DNA of 64,000 nt from Methylobacter marinus A45 (GCF_000383855.1 NZ_KB912877.1:1212616-1276615); one strand, 5' to 3'; shown: positions 46,756 to 56,877, counted from the stretch's first letter. The notes: generated from the letters alone by a model not told the origin. Numbers and translations are program-made.

Positions 46756-48471
46756 ATGGCTACCGTATTAACCGATCTACAATTCAATGGTCTCGCAAAG
46801 TGCTTAATTCAAGGCGGCCTGCTATCCGAAAACGAAGCCCAAAGCCATCTCCAGGAAGCGCAAAAAAAGAAAATCCCGCTCATAACCTACCTGGTGTCCA
46901 ACAATCTTATTGACAGCAAAGCCGTCGCCACAAAAGCGTCTCTTGAGTTCGGCATCCCTTTCTTTGATCTTGACGCCATAGACTGCCGCAGCCTGCCGGT
47001 CAAAGTGATCAGCGAAAAACTGATACGCCAGCATCATGTCCTGCCGCTTTTTACGCGCGGCAAAACGCTATTTATCGCCGTCTCCGATCCGACTAACTTC
47101 CAGGCGCTGGATGACATCAAGTTCCAAAGCCGGCTTAATCCCGAAACCATACTGGTTGAGGAAAACAAGCTCGTCAAGGCGATCGAAACGTCTTTGGATG
47201 CCGCGGCGGATTTATCCATGAAAGATCTTCTCGACGAGGATCTGGACAACCTGAACATCGCCGCTGGCGATGAGGACATGGCTAAGGATGACGGCAATTC
47301 CGACGTTGACGATGCCCCCATTGTCCGCTTCGTTAATAAAATCCTGCTGGATTCGATAAAAAAAGGCGCCTCGGACATTCACCTGGAACCTTATGAAAAA
47401 AACTTCCGCATACGTTTCCGGTCTGACGGCATCCTGCATGAAGTCGCCAGTCCGCCGGCCAGTATCGCGACCCGCATCATTTCCCGCATCAAAGTCATGG
47501 CCAAGATGGATATTGCCGAACGCAGGGTCCCGCAGGATGGCCGCATTAAAATGACTTTATCGAAACACCGGGCGATTGATTTTCGTGTCAATACCTGCCC
47601 TACACTGTTCGGTGAAAAAGTCGTTCTGCGTATTCTGGACCCGACCAGCGCTCAAATCGGCATCGAAAAGCTGGGTTTTGAACCGGAACAGGAAAAACTG
47701 TTTCTTGAGGCCATCCACAGGCCCTACGGCATGGTCCTCGTTACCGGTCCGACCGGCAGCGGTAAAACGGTCACGCTGTACACCGGCCTGAATATTCTTA
47801 ACAGCATTGAACGCAATATCTCCACGGCCGAGGACCCTGTTGAAATCACGGTGGAAGGCATCAATCAGGTCAATATGAATGTCAAGGCCGGCCTGACCTT
47901 CGCTTCAGCCCTGCGCGCCTTTCTGCGCCAGGATCCCGATATCATCATGGTCGGCGAGATTCGCGACCTGGAAACCGCGGAAATCGCCGTTAAAGCCGCG
48001 CAGACAGGGCATTTGGTATTATCGACCCTGCATACCAACGATGCGCCGCAAACACTGAACCGGCTCATGCAAATGGGTATTCCGCCCTTCAATATCGTTT
48101 CCGCCGTTAACCTGATCATGGCGCAACGCCTGGCGCGGCGCGTATGCGAACACTGCAAGAAACCGGCCAATTATCCGGCCAAGGTCCTGATTTCCGCCGG
48201 CTTTAAAGAAGAAGAACTGGACGGACTCCAGATTTTCAATTCCGTAGGCTGCGACCATTGCACCAACGGCTATAAAGGCCGCGTCGGCATTTATCAGGTG
48301 ATGACATTGAGTGAAAAAATGCGCGCGCTGATTCTTGAAGGCGGCAATGCCATGCAACTGGCTGAGCAGGCCAAGTCCGAAGGTATTAATGATTTGCGCG
48401 CATCGGGATTGAACAAAGTTCGTATGGGTATTACTACTCTGGAAGAAATTGACCGCGTAACGAAGGAATAA
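46756..48471 (+). CDS. pilB: Type IV pilus assembly ATPase PilB
   Basis: This 571-aa extension ATPase has an N-terminal MshEN domain (ILVEE, LPVKVISEKLIRQHHVLPLF), Walker A GPTGSGKT (near 332), Asp box, Walker B and His box. A C-terminal zinc-binding region (CEHCKKPANYP...CDHC) is present. MshEN domains can bind c-di-GMP, so the globin-coupled cyclase may affect it. The gene starts the pilB-pilC-pilD cluster, but no pilA pilin gene lies next to it. Confidence 0.94.
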   Translation: MATVLTDLQFNGLAKCLIQGGLLSENEAQSHLQEAQKKKIPLITYLVSNNLIDSKAVATKASLEFGIPFFDLDAIDCRSLPVKVISEKLIRQHHVLPLFTRGKTLFIAVSDPTNFQALDDIKFQSRLNPETILVEENKLVKAIETSLDAAADLSMKDLLDEDLDNLNIAAGDEDMAKDDGNSDVDDAPIVRFVNKILLDSIKKGASDIHLEPYEKNFRIRFRSDGILHEVASPPASIATRIISRIKVMAKMDIAERRVPQDGRIKMTLSKHRAIDFRVNTCPTLFGEKVVLRILDPTSAQIGIEKLGFEPEQEKLFLEAIHRPYGMVLVTGPTGSGKTVTLYTGLNILNSIERNISTAEDPVEITVEGINQVNMNVKAGLTFASALRAFLRQDPDIIMVGEIRDLETAEIAVKAAQTGHLVLSTLHTNDAPQTLNRLMQMGIPPFNIVSAVNLIMAQRLARRVCEHCKKPANYPAKVLISAGFKEEELDGLQIFNSVGCDHCTNGYKGRVGIYQVMTLSEKMRALILEGGNAMQLAEQAKSEGINDLRASGLNKVRMGITTLEEIDRVTKE

Positions 48472-48473
48472 CT

Positions 48474-49694
48474 ATGGCAGAACAAATTGAACAACTGGAT
48501 TTCATCTGGGAAGGCGTCGATAAAGCCCGAAAAAAGACTAAAGGCCAGATCACGGCGAAAAGCGAGATAATAGCCAGAACCGACCTGAGGCGCATGGGTA
48601 TACGCGTAACCAAACTCAAGAAAAAACCCAAGCCCTTATTCACCGCCAGAGTCCAGTCAATCACACCGGGCGATATAGCGGTCTTCGCCCGGCAACTGGC
48701 GACGATGCTGGAAGCGGGCGTGCCTTTGGTGCAGTCTTTCGACATTATCGGCAAGGGGCACGACAACCCCAGCATGCAGAAGATGCTGCTGGAAATCAAA
48801 GCCGACATCGAGGGCGGCTCTACATTGGCCGAAGCGCTCAATAAAAGGCCGCTGCATTTTGATGAGCTGTTCTGCAACCTGGTTGAGGCCGGCGAGCAGG
48901 CGGGGGTGCTGGAATCCCTGCTGGACAAGATCGCGACCTACAAGGAAAAAACCGAATCCCTGAAAAAGAAGATCAAGAAGGCGCTGACGTATCCCATTGC
49001 GGTGCTGGTCGTGGCGTTTATTGTCACGGCTATTCTGCTGCTTTTCGTCGTGCCTGTGTTTGAAGAACTTTTTCAGAGCTTTGGCGCCGATTTGCCGGCT
49101 TTCACAAAATTTGTCATCGGCATATCGGAATGGATGCAGGAATGGTGGTGGCTGTTATTCGGCAGCATCGGCGGGGCAATCTACACGTTTATTTTTTTCA
49201 AAAAACGCTCTCGCCCCTTCAATCATTTCATGGATAAGATGTTATTGAAAATACCCATAGTTGGCATGATTTTAAATAAATCGGCCATCGCCCGCTTTGC
49301 CAGAACCCTGTCCACAATGTCGGCGGCCGGCGTGCCGCTGGTGGAAGCCCTGGAATCGGTAGCCGGCGCCTGCGGCAATATCATCTATGCCGACGCCGTG
49401 TTAAAAATGCGCGAGGAAGTGGCCATGGGGCAACGGCTGCAATTTGCCATGCAGCAGGCCGAGCTTTTCCCTCACATGGTCATACAGATGGTCGCCATCG
49501 GTGAGGAATCAGGCTCCCTCGACGCCATGTTGTCCAAAGTCGCCGATTTTTATGAAGAGGAGGTCGACAATCTGGTCGATAATTTAAGCAGCCTGATGGA
49601 ACCGATCATTATGGCGGTTTTAGGCGTTCTGGTCGGCGGCCTGATCGTGGCCATGTACCTGCCTATTTTCAAACTCGGCGCCGCTGTGGGCTAA
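48474..49694 (+). CDS. pilC: Type IV pilus inner-membrane platform protein PilC
   Basis: This 406-aa protein has two GspF domains, each with membrane helices (AVLVVAFIVTAILLLFVVPVFEELF; IIMAVLGVLVGGLIVAMYLPIF). The motif FARQLATMLEAGVPLVQSFDI and its repeat FARTLSTMSAAGVPLVEALE are diagnostic. It sits 2 bp after pilB with an AAGGA ribosome site. Confidence 0.95.
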   Translation: MAEQIEQLDFIWEGVDKARKKTKGQITAKSEIIARTDLRRMGIRVTKLKKKPKPLFTARVQSITPGDIAVFARQLATMLEAGVPLVQSFDIIGKGHDNPSMQKMLLEIKADIEGGSTLAEALNKRPLHFDELFCNLVEAGEQAGVLESLLDKIATYKEKTESLKKKIKKALTYPIAVLVVAFIVTAILLLFVVPVFEELFQSFGADLPAFTKFVIGISEWMQEWWWLLFGSIGGAIYTFIFFKKRSRPFNHFMDKMLLKIPIVGMILNKSAIARFARTLSTMSAAGVPLVEALESVAGACGNIIYADAVLKMREEVAMGQRLQFAMQQAELFPHMVIQMVAIGEESGSLDAMLSKVADFYEEEVDNLVDNLSSLMEPIIMAVLGVLVGGLIVAMYLPIFKLGAAVG

Positions 49695-49743
49695 CATTTA
49701 TAGCCGCAAAAAAACGATAACCGTTCAACCTACGCTCCAGCAC

Positions 49744-50649
49744 ATGGAGCGTATCTTTTTCCTGAAACACATGATGCAGCAGCTGAGTACCCTTTTAAAT
49801 TCACCTTATATCCTATCCGCGCTGGCGGGTATTATCGGCTTAATGGTCGGCAGTTTTCTCAATGTCGTCATTTACCGGTTGCCGATCATGATGCAGCGCA
49901 ACTGGAAAAAGGAATGCATGGATTACCTGGAACTACAGCAGGATGAAGAATCTGAAACGGAGCCCTTTAATCTGTCCCTGCCCTTATCGCGCTGCCCAAA
50001 CTGCAATACGCCTATCAAGCCCTACCAAAATATCCCGGTTATCAGCTATGTATTTCTTAAAGGCAAATGCGCGCAATGCCAGACTCCCATTTCCTTGCGC
50101 TATCCGCTTATTGAAACTTTCACGGCCATTGCCTCGGCGATTGTGGCTTGGCATTTCGGTTATACGCCACAGACCGTTTTTGCCCTGGCGCTGACCTGGT
50201 CGTTGATTGCACTGAGCTTTATCGACATCGACCACCAGTTATTGCCGGATTCCATCACCTTACCGACATTGTGGGTGGGATTATTTTTGAGCCTGTTTGC
50301 ACTATTTGCCGACACGCACGCCAGTATCATAGGAGCTATTGCCGGTTATCTGGCGCTGTGGACTGTTTACCATCTGTTCAAACTGGCGACGGGTAAAGAA
50401 GGCATGGGTTATGGCGATTTTAAATTACTGGCTTTATTCGGCGCCTGGCTGGGCTGGCAGAGCCTGCCCGTTATTATTTTATTGTCATCGCTGGTGGGGT
50501 CGGTCATAGGCATTGCCATGGTCGTTTTTGTCAAACGCGACCATAGGATCCCGATCCCGTTCGGCCCTTACCTGGCAATGGCGGGATGGATCGCCTTGCT
50601 ATGGGGCAATGACATCAACCGGCTCTATCTTGCAACAGTAGGTTTATAG
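49744..50649 (+). CDS. pilD: Prepilin peptidase/N-methyltransferase PilD
   Basis: This 301-aa membrane aspartic protease cleaves and methylates prepilins. The zinc site CPNC-X21-CAQC is intact in the cytoplasmic loop. The catalytic aspartates are in DIDHQLLPD and GYGDFKL. The start at 49744 adds about 9 residues before MMQQLSTLL at 49771, which is also possible. Confidence 0.95.
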   Translation: MERIFFLKHMMQQLSTLLNSPYILSALAGIIGLMVGSFLNVVIYRLPIMMQRNWKKECMDYLELQQDEESETEPFNLSLPLSRCPNCNTPIKPYQNIPVISYVFLKGKCAQCQTPISLRYPLIETFTAIASAIVAWHFGYTPQTVFALALTWSLIALSFIDIDHQLLPDSITLPTLWVGLFLSLFALFADTHASIIGAIAGYLALWTVYHLFKLATGKEGMGYGDFKLLALFGAWLGWQSLPVIILLSSLVGSVIGIAMVVFVKRDHRIPIPFGPYLAMAGWIALLWGNDINRLYLATVGL

Positions 50650-50653
50650 AGAC

Positions 50654-51250
50654 ATGCTTAAAATCGGTCTGACCGGCGGTATCGGTTGCGGCAAAACAAC
50701 CGTCGCGCACCTGTTCGCCGAACACGGCAGTCCCATTATCGATGCCGATCAGATAGCGCACGAACTGGTCGGCAAGGGCCAGCCCGCGCTCGAGCAGATA
50801 CGACACCAATTCGGCGCCGATATACTTCATCCGGATGGTTCACTGAACAGAGCCCGGCTCAGGGAAATCGTATTTTCCGATCCGGCCCAAAAACAAAAAC
50901 TCGAAGCCATTCTTCACCCGCTGGTTTACCAATCCATACAAGCGGAACTTGAAAAACTGAATGCGCCCTACTGCATCATCGCCATACCCTTATTGTTCGA
51001 AACCAATATGGCCCATTTTGTCGACCGGGTACTGGTGGTCGATTGCCCGGTCGAAATACAGATAGCACGCGTTCAAAAACGCGACCATCTTACCCTCGAA
51101 AGAATCCAATCCATCCTGGACAGCCAAGTATCACGCGCCTATAGAAAATCGCATGCGGATGATCTTATCGACAATTCCGTATCTGATTACGGACTTGCAG
51201 AACAGGTCAAAAAACTGCACAATTTATACCTCTTATTAAGCGCCAGCTAG
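50654..51250 (+). CDS. coaE: Dephospho-CoA kinase
   Basis: This 198-aa P-loop kinase (LTGGIGCGKTTVAHLF; HPLVYQSI) performs the last step of CoA synthesis. It starts 4 bp after pilD, the conserved pilD-coaE order. Confidence 0.95.
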   Translation: MLKIGLTGGIGCGKTTVAHLFAEHGSPIIDADQIAHELVGKGQPALEQIRHQFGADILHPDGSLNRARLREIVFSDPAQKQKLEAILHPLVYQSIQAELEKLNAPYCIIAIPLLFETNMAHFVDRVLVVDCPVEIQIARVQKRDHLTLERIQSILDSQVSRAYRKSHADDLIDNSVSDYGLAEQVKKLHNLYLLLSAS

Positions 51251-51263
51251 GATACACCTATTC

Positions 51264-52034
51264 GTGAATACCAATATTACCTATGAATTTCCACTCAATG
51301 AACGAATCCGGGTTTTCATACGGCTTGAACAGCTGTTCCAACAATTCAGTCATTTTCTGGTCGGACCGACAGTCGATGACAAACGTGCCGCACTTAACGT
51401 CCTGCTTGACATCATGATGATTTTCAGGCGCAACGACCTGAAATCGGAAATTCTGAAGGAACTGGACCGTCATGCCAAAGTATTGAACAAAGTCGCCAAC
51501 AGCGATGGCGTAGATAAGGAGAAACTGACACAGCTGTTGCAACAAGTCACCCAGACCAGCAAGCGGCTTTATGCCGTCAGCGGCAAAATCGGCATTAACG
51601 TCATGGAAAGCGACTTGTTCCAAAGCATCGCTCAACGCAGCTCGATCCCCGGGGGCACCTGTTGTTTCGATCTGCCTGAATTCCATTACTGGCTGGAACA
51701 GGATGAACCCATACGTTTGAAAGACCTGGAGCAATGGAGCCGGCCGTTCATGGACATTTACACGGCCATCGACCTGATACTCGGCTTTATACGCAACAGC
51801 AACGCACCGACCCGGGAAGTTGCTGAAGCCGGCTTTTTTCAGTTATCGCTGGACAGAAGCCAGCCTTTCCAGTTGCTGAAAGTGAGCGTGGATAAATCCA
51901 TCCCTTGTTTTGCGGAAATCAGCGGCGGCAAACACCGTTGCACCATTCGGTTCATGGCGCCGTCTTCCGATAACAAGCGCCCGACTCAAACGCCTGATGA
52001 CATTCCTTTCTCCTTAACCTGCTGTCTGTTTTGA
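51264..52034 (+). CDS. zapD: Cell division protein ZapD
   Basis: This 256-aa protein starts at GTG 51264 ([25 protein letters not shown]). ZapD cross-links FtsZ filaments and has an N-terminal helical domain and a C-terminal beta domain. The order coaE-zapD-yacG is conserved. Confidence 0.94.
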   Translation: MNTNITYEFPLNERIRVFIRLEQLFQQFSHFLVGPTVDDKRAALNVLLDIMMIFRRNDLKSEILKELDRHAKVLNKVANSDGVDKEKLTQLLQQVTQTSKRLYAVSGKIGINVMESDLFQSIAQRSSIPGGTCCFDLPEFHYWLEQDEPIRLKDLEQWSRPFMDIYTAIDLILGFIRNSNAPTREVAEAGFFQLSLDRSQPFQLLKVSVDKSIPCFAEISGGKHRCTIRFMAPSSDNKRPTQTPDDIPFSLTCCLF

Positions 52035-52240
52035 TGCCAACATCCGACAAACCGCTTATCGTCAAATGTCCCACATGCAAACGCCCCGTGCCCTGGACGC
52101 CGGAGCAGAAATTCAGACCCTTCTGCTGCGAACGCTGCAAACTGATCGATCTGGGAGAATGGGCCATGGAAGAAAAAAAGATTCCTGGAGAACCCTTGTC
52201 CGAGGACGACGGCGATAACGATGATACATTCCGGCACTGA
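52031..52240 (+). CDS. yacG: DNA gyrase inhibitor YacG
   Basis: This 69-aa zinc protein has [10 protein letters not shown] and [15 protein letters not shown], the four-Cys zinc set, and an acidic tail. It overlaps zapD by 4 bp. Its stop is directly followed, with no spacer, by the stop of the converging MutT-ThiE gene. Confidence 0.93.
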   Translation: MMPTSDKPLIVKCPTCKRPVPWTPEQKFRPFCCERCKLIDLGEWAMEEKKIPGEPLSEDDGDNDDTFRH

Positions 52241-53170
52241 TTAATCCAGAAATCCCCTGATCGCGGCAATCCCCTGCCCGCCAGCCTGCCGCGCCGTCAT
52301 AAGACACGATAATGACATGCCGCCCAGGGCGTAAACAGGCAAATTCACTTCGGAGACCATCTCGCTGAATTGCCGCCAGCCGAGCGCCGGCGCCCCCGGA
52401 TGCGTTTGAGTGGGCAACACGGGCGCCAAAACGGCAAAATCAATGCCGATGGCCTGCGCATGCCGCAGTTCCTGAAGACTATGGCAGGAAGCCGCAAGCC
52501 ATTTGATGTGGGCAGGCCGTTTTTCCAGCGCCATTAAATGCCTGCCGGTCAAATGGACGCCGTCGACAGGGAGTTCATAGGCTCCCTCCACAGCCGAATT
52601 CATCAGTAACAGAGCGCCATGCCGCTTGCACAAAGGGTAAGCCTGATCGGTAAACGCCTGGACGGCAACAAAGGGTAAGGACTTCAGGCGCGCCTGTACC
52701 AGCTTGACGCCCCGGTTCAATATTTTTTGCAGATTGGCCAGCAACTTCGACTCATCGGCATCATCCAGAATCGCATAATACGCCGGCAACCGGGCCGCCA
52801 TGATAATGGGGCCATTGGCTGCCGGAAACGCATAATTATCCAGTTCATCGGGAGCGACCCATTTAAACGGCTGGCCTTCGCAGCCTCTGGCGCGGCCCGA
52901 GAACTGCTCCACCAGAAAGACATGCAGCTGGACCGACAAATCAGGGTATTGATGTTCTAGGGAAATAAGCGGACAGGCGACCTCGACGGCAATATCGAGC
53001 TCCTCCTTGAGCTCGCGGCGTAACGCCTGTTCGACCGTTTCCATGGGCTCAATTTTGCCGCCCGGAAATTCCCACAGACCGCCTTGATGCAAGGACCGGT
53101 CCCGCAGCGAAATCAGAATCCGTCCTGCCGTGTCTTTTACCACGCCAACGGCAACCTGAAGAGGCTTCAT
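52241..53170 (-). CDS. MutT-type Nudix hydrolase fused to a ThiE-like domain
   Basis: This 309-aa fusion has an N-terminal Nudix domain (about 1-130) with the box GGKIEPMETVEQALRRELKEELDI, as in 8-oxo-dGTP hydrolase MutT. A C-terminal thiamine-phosphate-synthase-like TIM barrel (about 140-305) has LMNSAVEGAYELPVDGVHLTGRHL, APVLPTQTHPGAPALGW and VYALGGM. Such fusions are widespread in gammaproteobacteria downstream of argJ. The ThiE part may act on pyrophosphorylated damaged thiamine precursors; its role is unproven. Confidence 0.92.
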   Translation of the reverse strand: MKPLQVAVGVVKDTAGRILISLRDRSLHQGGLWEFPGGKIEPMETVEQALRRELKEELDIAVEVACPLISLEHQYPDLSVQLHVFLVEQFSGRARGCEGQPFKWVAPDELDNYAFPAANGPIIMAARLPAYYAILDDADESKLLANLQKILNRGVKLVQARLKSLPFVAVQAFTDQAYPLCKRHGALLLMNSAVEGAYELPVDGVHLTGRHLMALEKRPAHIKWLAASCHSLQELRHAQAIGIDFAVLAPVLPTQTHPGAPALGWRQFSEMVSEVNLPVYALGGMSLSCLMTARQAGGQGIAAIRGFLD

Positions 53171-53218
53171 ATCAACCTATCGCTACTCGTCGAGTATAAA
53201 GACGCATGATCCCGCTCG

Positions 53219-54439
53219 TTAAGTTCTATATTCAGCATTGATCTTGACATAATCGTAGGAAAAATCGCAGGTCAGAATTTCCTGACTGGCTTCGCCGCGC
53301 CCCAGCGCCACCGTCACGGTGATTTCCTGCTGGTCCATGACCCATTGGCCGGCTTCCTCGGTATAGTCGTCAGCCCGCCCGCCGTTTCTGACGATACAGA
53401 CCTGGTCCAGATAAATCTCCACCTTGTCCAGATCCATGTTTTCCACACCGGCCCGGCCCACGGCAGCCAGAATCCGCCCCCAGTTGGGATCGCTGGCGAA
53501 AAAAGCGGTCTTGACCAGCGGCGAATGCGCGATGGTCTTGCCGACGCGCACGGCTTCCTCATCAGTTGCCGCCTGTTTGACCACGATACGCATCAGCTTG
53601 GTGGCCCCTTCGCCGTCCCTGACGATGGCTTCGGCCAGTTGCTTGCAGACTTCCATGACGGCCTCGGCAAAAATCCGGTAATGATCGCTATCTTCCTCGA
53701 TTTCCGGCGCCGCTGAACAACCACTGGCAATCAGGACGCAGGCATCGTTGGTCGAAGTGTCGCCGTCGACGGTGATACGGTTAAACGACTGCTCCACAGC
53801 CTGGACCAGACACTGCTGCAAAAGCGGCTGCCTTATCTTCGCATCCGTGGCCATAAAACCCAGCATCGTCGCCATGTTCGGCTGAATCATGCCGGCGCCT
53901 TTGGAAATGCCGTTGATCGTGACCGGCTGACCGGCAATCGTGCAGACCTTGGATACGCCTTTGGGAAATGTGTCGGTGGTCATGATTGCGCGTGCGGCCT
54001 TGTCCCAGTGCTTAGGCGAAAGATTGTGCACGGCGACCGGCAAGGCGGCTTTGATTTTATCGACTGGCAGGGACTGGCCGATGACCCCTGTTGAGAAAGG
54101 CAGCACCTGACCGGCAGCACCGCCCGCCGCCTCGGCCAGATCGGCGCAGGTCGCCAGGGCGTCGCGCATGCCCTGATCGCCGGTGCCGGCATTGGCATTG
54201 CCGGAATTGACCAGCAGCCAGCGCGGCGCATTATTCAGATGCGCTTTCGCCACATGCACGGGTGCGGCGCAGAAGGCATTTTGCGTGAATACCGCCGCGC
54301 AGCTTGTGTTTTCCGGCATCTGTATCACTAAAATATCATCGCGTTCGGTCTGTTTGATGCCCGCGCAGGCGGTGCCCAGCGCGATCCCTGCCACCTCACG
54401 CATATCCGGAAAATGGTGCCCCTGAGGGAGTACTGCCAT
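53219..54439 (-). CDS. argJ: Glutamate N-acetyltransferase/amino-acid acetyltransferase ArgJ
   Basis: This 406-aa bifunctional enzyme of arginine synthesis self-cleaves before the Thr in MIQPNMATMLGFMATDA to make alpha and beta chains. STGVIGQSLP and DGDTSTNDACVLIASG are family motifs. It is just upstream of the MutT-ThiE gene, as usual. Confidence 0.96.
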   Translation of the reverse strand: MAVLPQGHHFPDMREVAGIALGTACAGIKQTERDDILVIQMPENTSCAAVFTQNAFCAAPVHVAKAHLNNAPRWLLVNSGNANAGTGDQGMRDALATCADLAEAAGGAAGQVLPFSTGVIGQSLPVDKIKAALPVAVHNLSPKHWDKAARAIMTTDTFPKGVSKVCTIAGQPVTINGISKGAGMIQPNMATMLGFMATDAKIRQPLLQQCLVQAVEQSFNRITVDGDTSTNDACVLIASGCSAAPEIEEDSDHYRIFAEAVMEVCKQLAEAIVRDGEGATKLMRIVVKQAATDEEAVRVGKTIAHSPLVKTAFFASDPNWGRILAAVGRAGVENMDLDKVEIYLDQVCIVRNGGRADDYTEEAGQWVMDQQEITVTVALGRGEASQEILTCDFSYDYVKINAEYRT

Positions 54440-54452
54440 GATTTAGTCCTTC

Positions 54453-55598
54453 TTAGGTTTTGAAAAAAACGAAAACTTGATCAATTTTTTTAATGTCCGC
54501 GCTCATCAGCGCGCACTGTTTTTTGATTTGCTCCAGACGCTGCGCCTGCTCGCAGATAGCAAAAGGCAAGATGACTTCAACTTCAATCTGTCCATCGAGA
54601 TAATGGATCCTGAAATCCTCGATAGACGGCTTGATGTCGGCCAGATAGTGTTCCAACAGCCGTTGTACATCGCTGCGCAACAGTGGCCTGGACTGATCCT
54701 GCACCCCCTCGTCATCCTCGGGATCGACATGCACCAGCACATCCATGACATCATCGAAGCGCCTGACCAGATCATCCCTGACCGCATCACCGATCATGTG
54801 GCCTTCCGACACGGTTATGCGCGGATCGACGACGATATGGGCATCGATATAGGCGTCCTCGCCCATTTGCCGCGTGCGCAGCAGATGAATGCCCTCGACG
54901 CCGTCGACGCGGTGGATTGCCGCGCGGATTTCGGCGACCATTTCCGGCGGCAAGGAGGTATCGACCAGTTCCTTAATGCTCTCGAACACCAGATTCAAGC
55001 CGATCTTGGCCACCATCAGCGCGACCAGCACGGCGGCAATCGCATCGGCGAAAGGGTAACCCAGCAGCACGGCTGCTATGCCCCCGAGCACGACTACCGA
55101 AGACAGGGCGTCGCTACGCTGGTGCCAGGCATTGGCCAGCAATAGCTTCGAACGGGTCTTTTTGGCGATGCGCCTGGTGTAGTGATACAGCCATTCATTA
55201 ATCAGAATGGAAATGGCCGCGACCCCCAAGGTAGTGGCATCCGGCACCAACAAGGTTTCCGGCGCCGCGATGCGCTCCAGCACATGCCAGACGATGGCGC
55301 CGGCGACGGCGATCAGGCCGATGCCCAGAATGACCGTCGCTATGGTCTCAAAACGGCGATGGCCGTAAGGATGCTCATGATCCGCCTCGCGGCTGCCCAG
55401 CTTGATGGCGATAATCACCAGCAGATCGCTCAGCAGATCCGACAGGGAATGAATGCCGTCGGCGATTAATGCGGCCGATTGGCCCAGGATGCCGAAACCG
55501 ATTTTAATACCGGTCTGGATAATATTGACCAGCGCCCCGACATAGGTCGCCCGGGCTTTCAGCTTATCCGCAGTTGCCGCATCACAGACTTCAGCCAT
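54453..55598 (-). CDS. Cation diffusion facilitator transporter
   Basis: This 381-aa protein has a six-helix CDF domain (LIADGIHSLSDLLSDLLVIIAIK and READHEHPYGHRR) with the typical Asp/His metal site, and a cytosolic C-terminal domain (about 290-380) extended beyond the usual length. Zn, Fe, Mn or Ni are possible substrates. The ATG overlaps the TusA stop by one base (TAATG), so it belongs to the sulfur-relay operon. Confidence 0.9.
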   Translation of the reverse strand: MAEVCDAATADKLKARATYVGALVNIIQTGIKIGFGILGQSAALIADGIHSLSDLLSDLLVIIAIKLGSREADHEHPYGHRRFETIATVILGIGLIAVAGAIVWHVLERIAAPETLLVPDATTLGVAAISILINEWLYHYTRRIAKKTRSKLLLANAWHQRSDALSSVVVLGGIAAVLLGYPFADAIAAVLVALMVAKIGLNLVFESIKELVDTSLPPEMVAEIRAAIHRVDGVEGIHLLRTRQMGEDAYIDAHIVVDPRITVSEGHMIGDAVRDDLVRRFDDVMDVLVHVDPEDDEGVQDQSRPLLRSDVQRLLEHYLADIKPSIEDFRIHYLDGQIEVEVILPFAICEQAQRLEQIKKQCALMSADIKKIDQVFVFFKT

Positions 55599-55825
55599 TA
55601 GCCGCCCACTTCCAGCACAATGACGTATTCGCCGTCATCGGCCTGGGTTTCCAGCACCTTGTGGCCATTGATGCGGCACCAGGCCGGAATGTCCTGCATG
55701 ACGCCCGGATCGGTGCCGATCACCTCAAGCTGATCGCCGGCCTTGAGCTGCTTGACCTTGTCCTGCGTGCGGATGACCGGCAAGGGGCACAGCAGGCGCC
55801 GAGCATTTAACGTCTCTCTCGTCAT
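55598..55825 (-). CDS. tusA: TusA-family sulfurtransferase
   Basis: This 75-aa protein carries the CPxP motif (LCPLPVIRTQ, Cys13) that accepts persulfide sulfur and hands it on. The start ATG at 55825 overlaps the stop of the PP-loop gene by 4 bp; an upstream ATG at 55834 is in frame but would overlap more. The next gene is coupled by TAATG. Such TusA proteins feed tRNA thiolation, molybdenum cofactor or sulfur oxidation pathways. Confidence 0.9.
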   Translation of the reverse strand: MTRETLNARRLLCPLPVIRTQDKVKQLKAGDQLEVIGTDPGVMQDIPAWCRINGHKVLETQADDGEYVIVLEVGG

Positions 55826-56877
55826 ATGAACCATGCCTCCGGAATCTGATCGGCGGGCAACGGCTTGACCTGAACCGTTCTTGTCGAGCCGTCCTTGTCC
55901 GTGATGCTGACATCGACGCGATCGGCCTCACGGCCCTGGCCGTAGCGCGCGGTAATGGCGGCCGCCAATTGCAAATCCTCGTCGGACGGCGAGCCGTCGA
56001 TCAGCACCAATGGCCCGCTATGGCTCGTGCTGCTCATGGTCATGAATTCTTTTTTATAGCCCTGCAGAAAGCGGCCCTCGCCCTCTTCCCTGGCGACGAT
56101 CATTTTGAAATTCGGCCTGGGCCGGATATGGCGGCCGACTTTCAGCAGCATTACATCGTCCAAGTCATAGGCTTTATTGTTGTCGCGGGCCTGCCATAAA
56201 TCGACCAGTTTGGCCGAATAGCTGGCGTCGGTCAGAAAACAGCAACCGCCGGCCGGCTGCGCGTACTCGCTGAAGCCGTAGTGTTCGGCCAGCGCCATCT
56301 GCGGCTTGCGCGAGCGGCCGCTGAAATCATGCAGTTTTTCACGATCGACCCAGCCCTCGCGCTCCGGCAAGGTAGGCGGCAGATTCTTCGCGCACAGAGG
56401 CCGCAGCAGCAAGTCGTCGGCGCCGGACTCGCGCGCGACGATCGGCATGGTTTCCTTGCGCTGCGACATCGGCCGCTGGCCGATCACTTCGCCGGTAATG
56501 ATGAAATCGAAGCCGTTCTCGGCGATCCACTGCTTGGCCTTGTTGACCATGAAAATCTTGCAGTCCAGGCACGGGTTCATGTTGGCGCCATAGCCGTGCT
56601 TCGGATTGATCAGCACATCTTTGTATTCCTCGATCACATCGATGATATGCAGCTTGATGCCCAGCTGTTCCGCAACCCATAATGAATTATTGCGCTTGGG
56701 CTTGGCCTTGTCCTTTGCCCGGATGGCATGCGTGTGGCCTTCCACGCAAAAACCGGTAAAGAAGTTGATGCCTTCAACCTGCACCCCCTGCTCCAGAATT
56801 GTCTTCGCCGCCAGCATTGAATCCAGTCCTCCGGAAATCAACGCTACCGCTTTTCTTTGTTGACTCATAACGCTCAA
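55822..56877 (-). CDS. PP-loop thiolase-like protein (MnmA/ThiI-related)
   Basis: This 351-aa protein has the PP-loop LISGGLDSMLAA (about 14-24) for ATP-dependent adenylation, the first Cys pair NPCLDCK (C103, C106) and the second Cys pair in AGGCCFLTD (C212-C213), placed as the two catalytic cysteines of MnmA (IMC-type and GICF-type). The MnmA tRNA-binding blocks are absent and the C-terminal region (about 240-351) is unassigned. It is annotated in relatives as a tRNA thiouridylase. Coupling to TusA supports sulfur transfer to a substrate, perhaps tRNA. The real substrate is unknown. Confidence 0.8.
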   Translation of the reverse strand: MSVMSQQRKAVALISGGLDSMLAAKTILEQGVQVEGINFFTGFCVEGHTHAIRAKDKAKPKRNNSLWVAEQLGIKLHIIDVIEEYKDVLINPKHGYGANMNPCLDCKIFMVNKAKQWIAENGFDFIITGEVIGQRPMSQRKETMPIVARESGADDLLLRPLCAKNLPPTLPEREGWVDREKLHDFSGRSRKPQMALAEHYGFSEYAQPAGGCCFLTDASYSAKLVDLWQARDNNKAYDLDDVMLLKVGRHIRPRPNFKMIVAREEGEGRFLQGYKKEFMTMSSTSHSGPLVLIDGSPSDEDLQLAAAITARYGQGREADRVDVSITDKDGSTRTVQVKPLPADQIPEAWFI

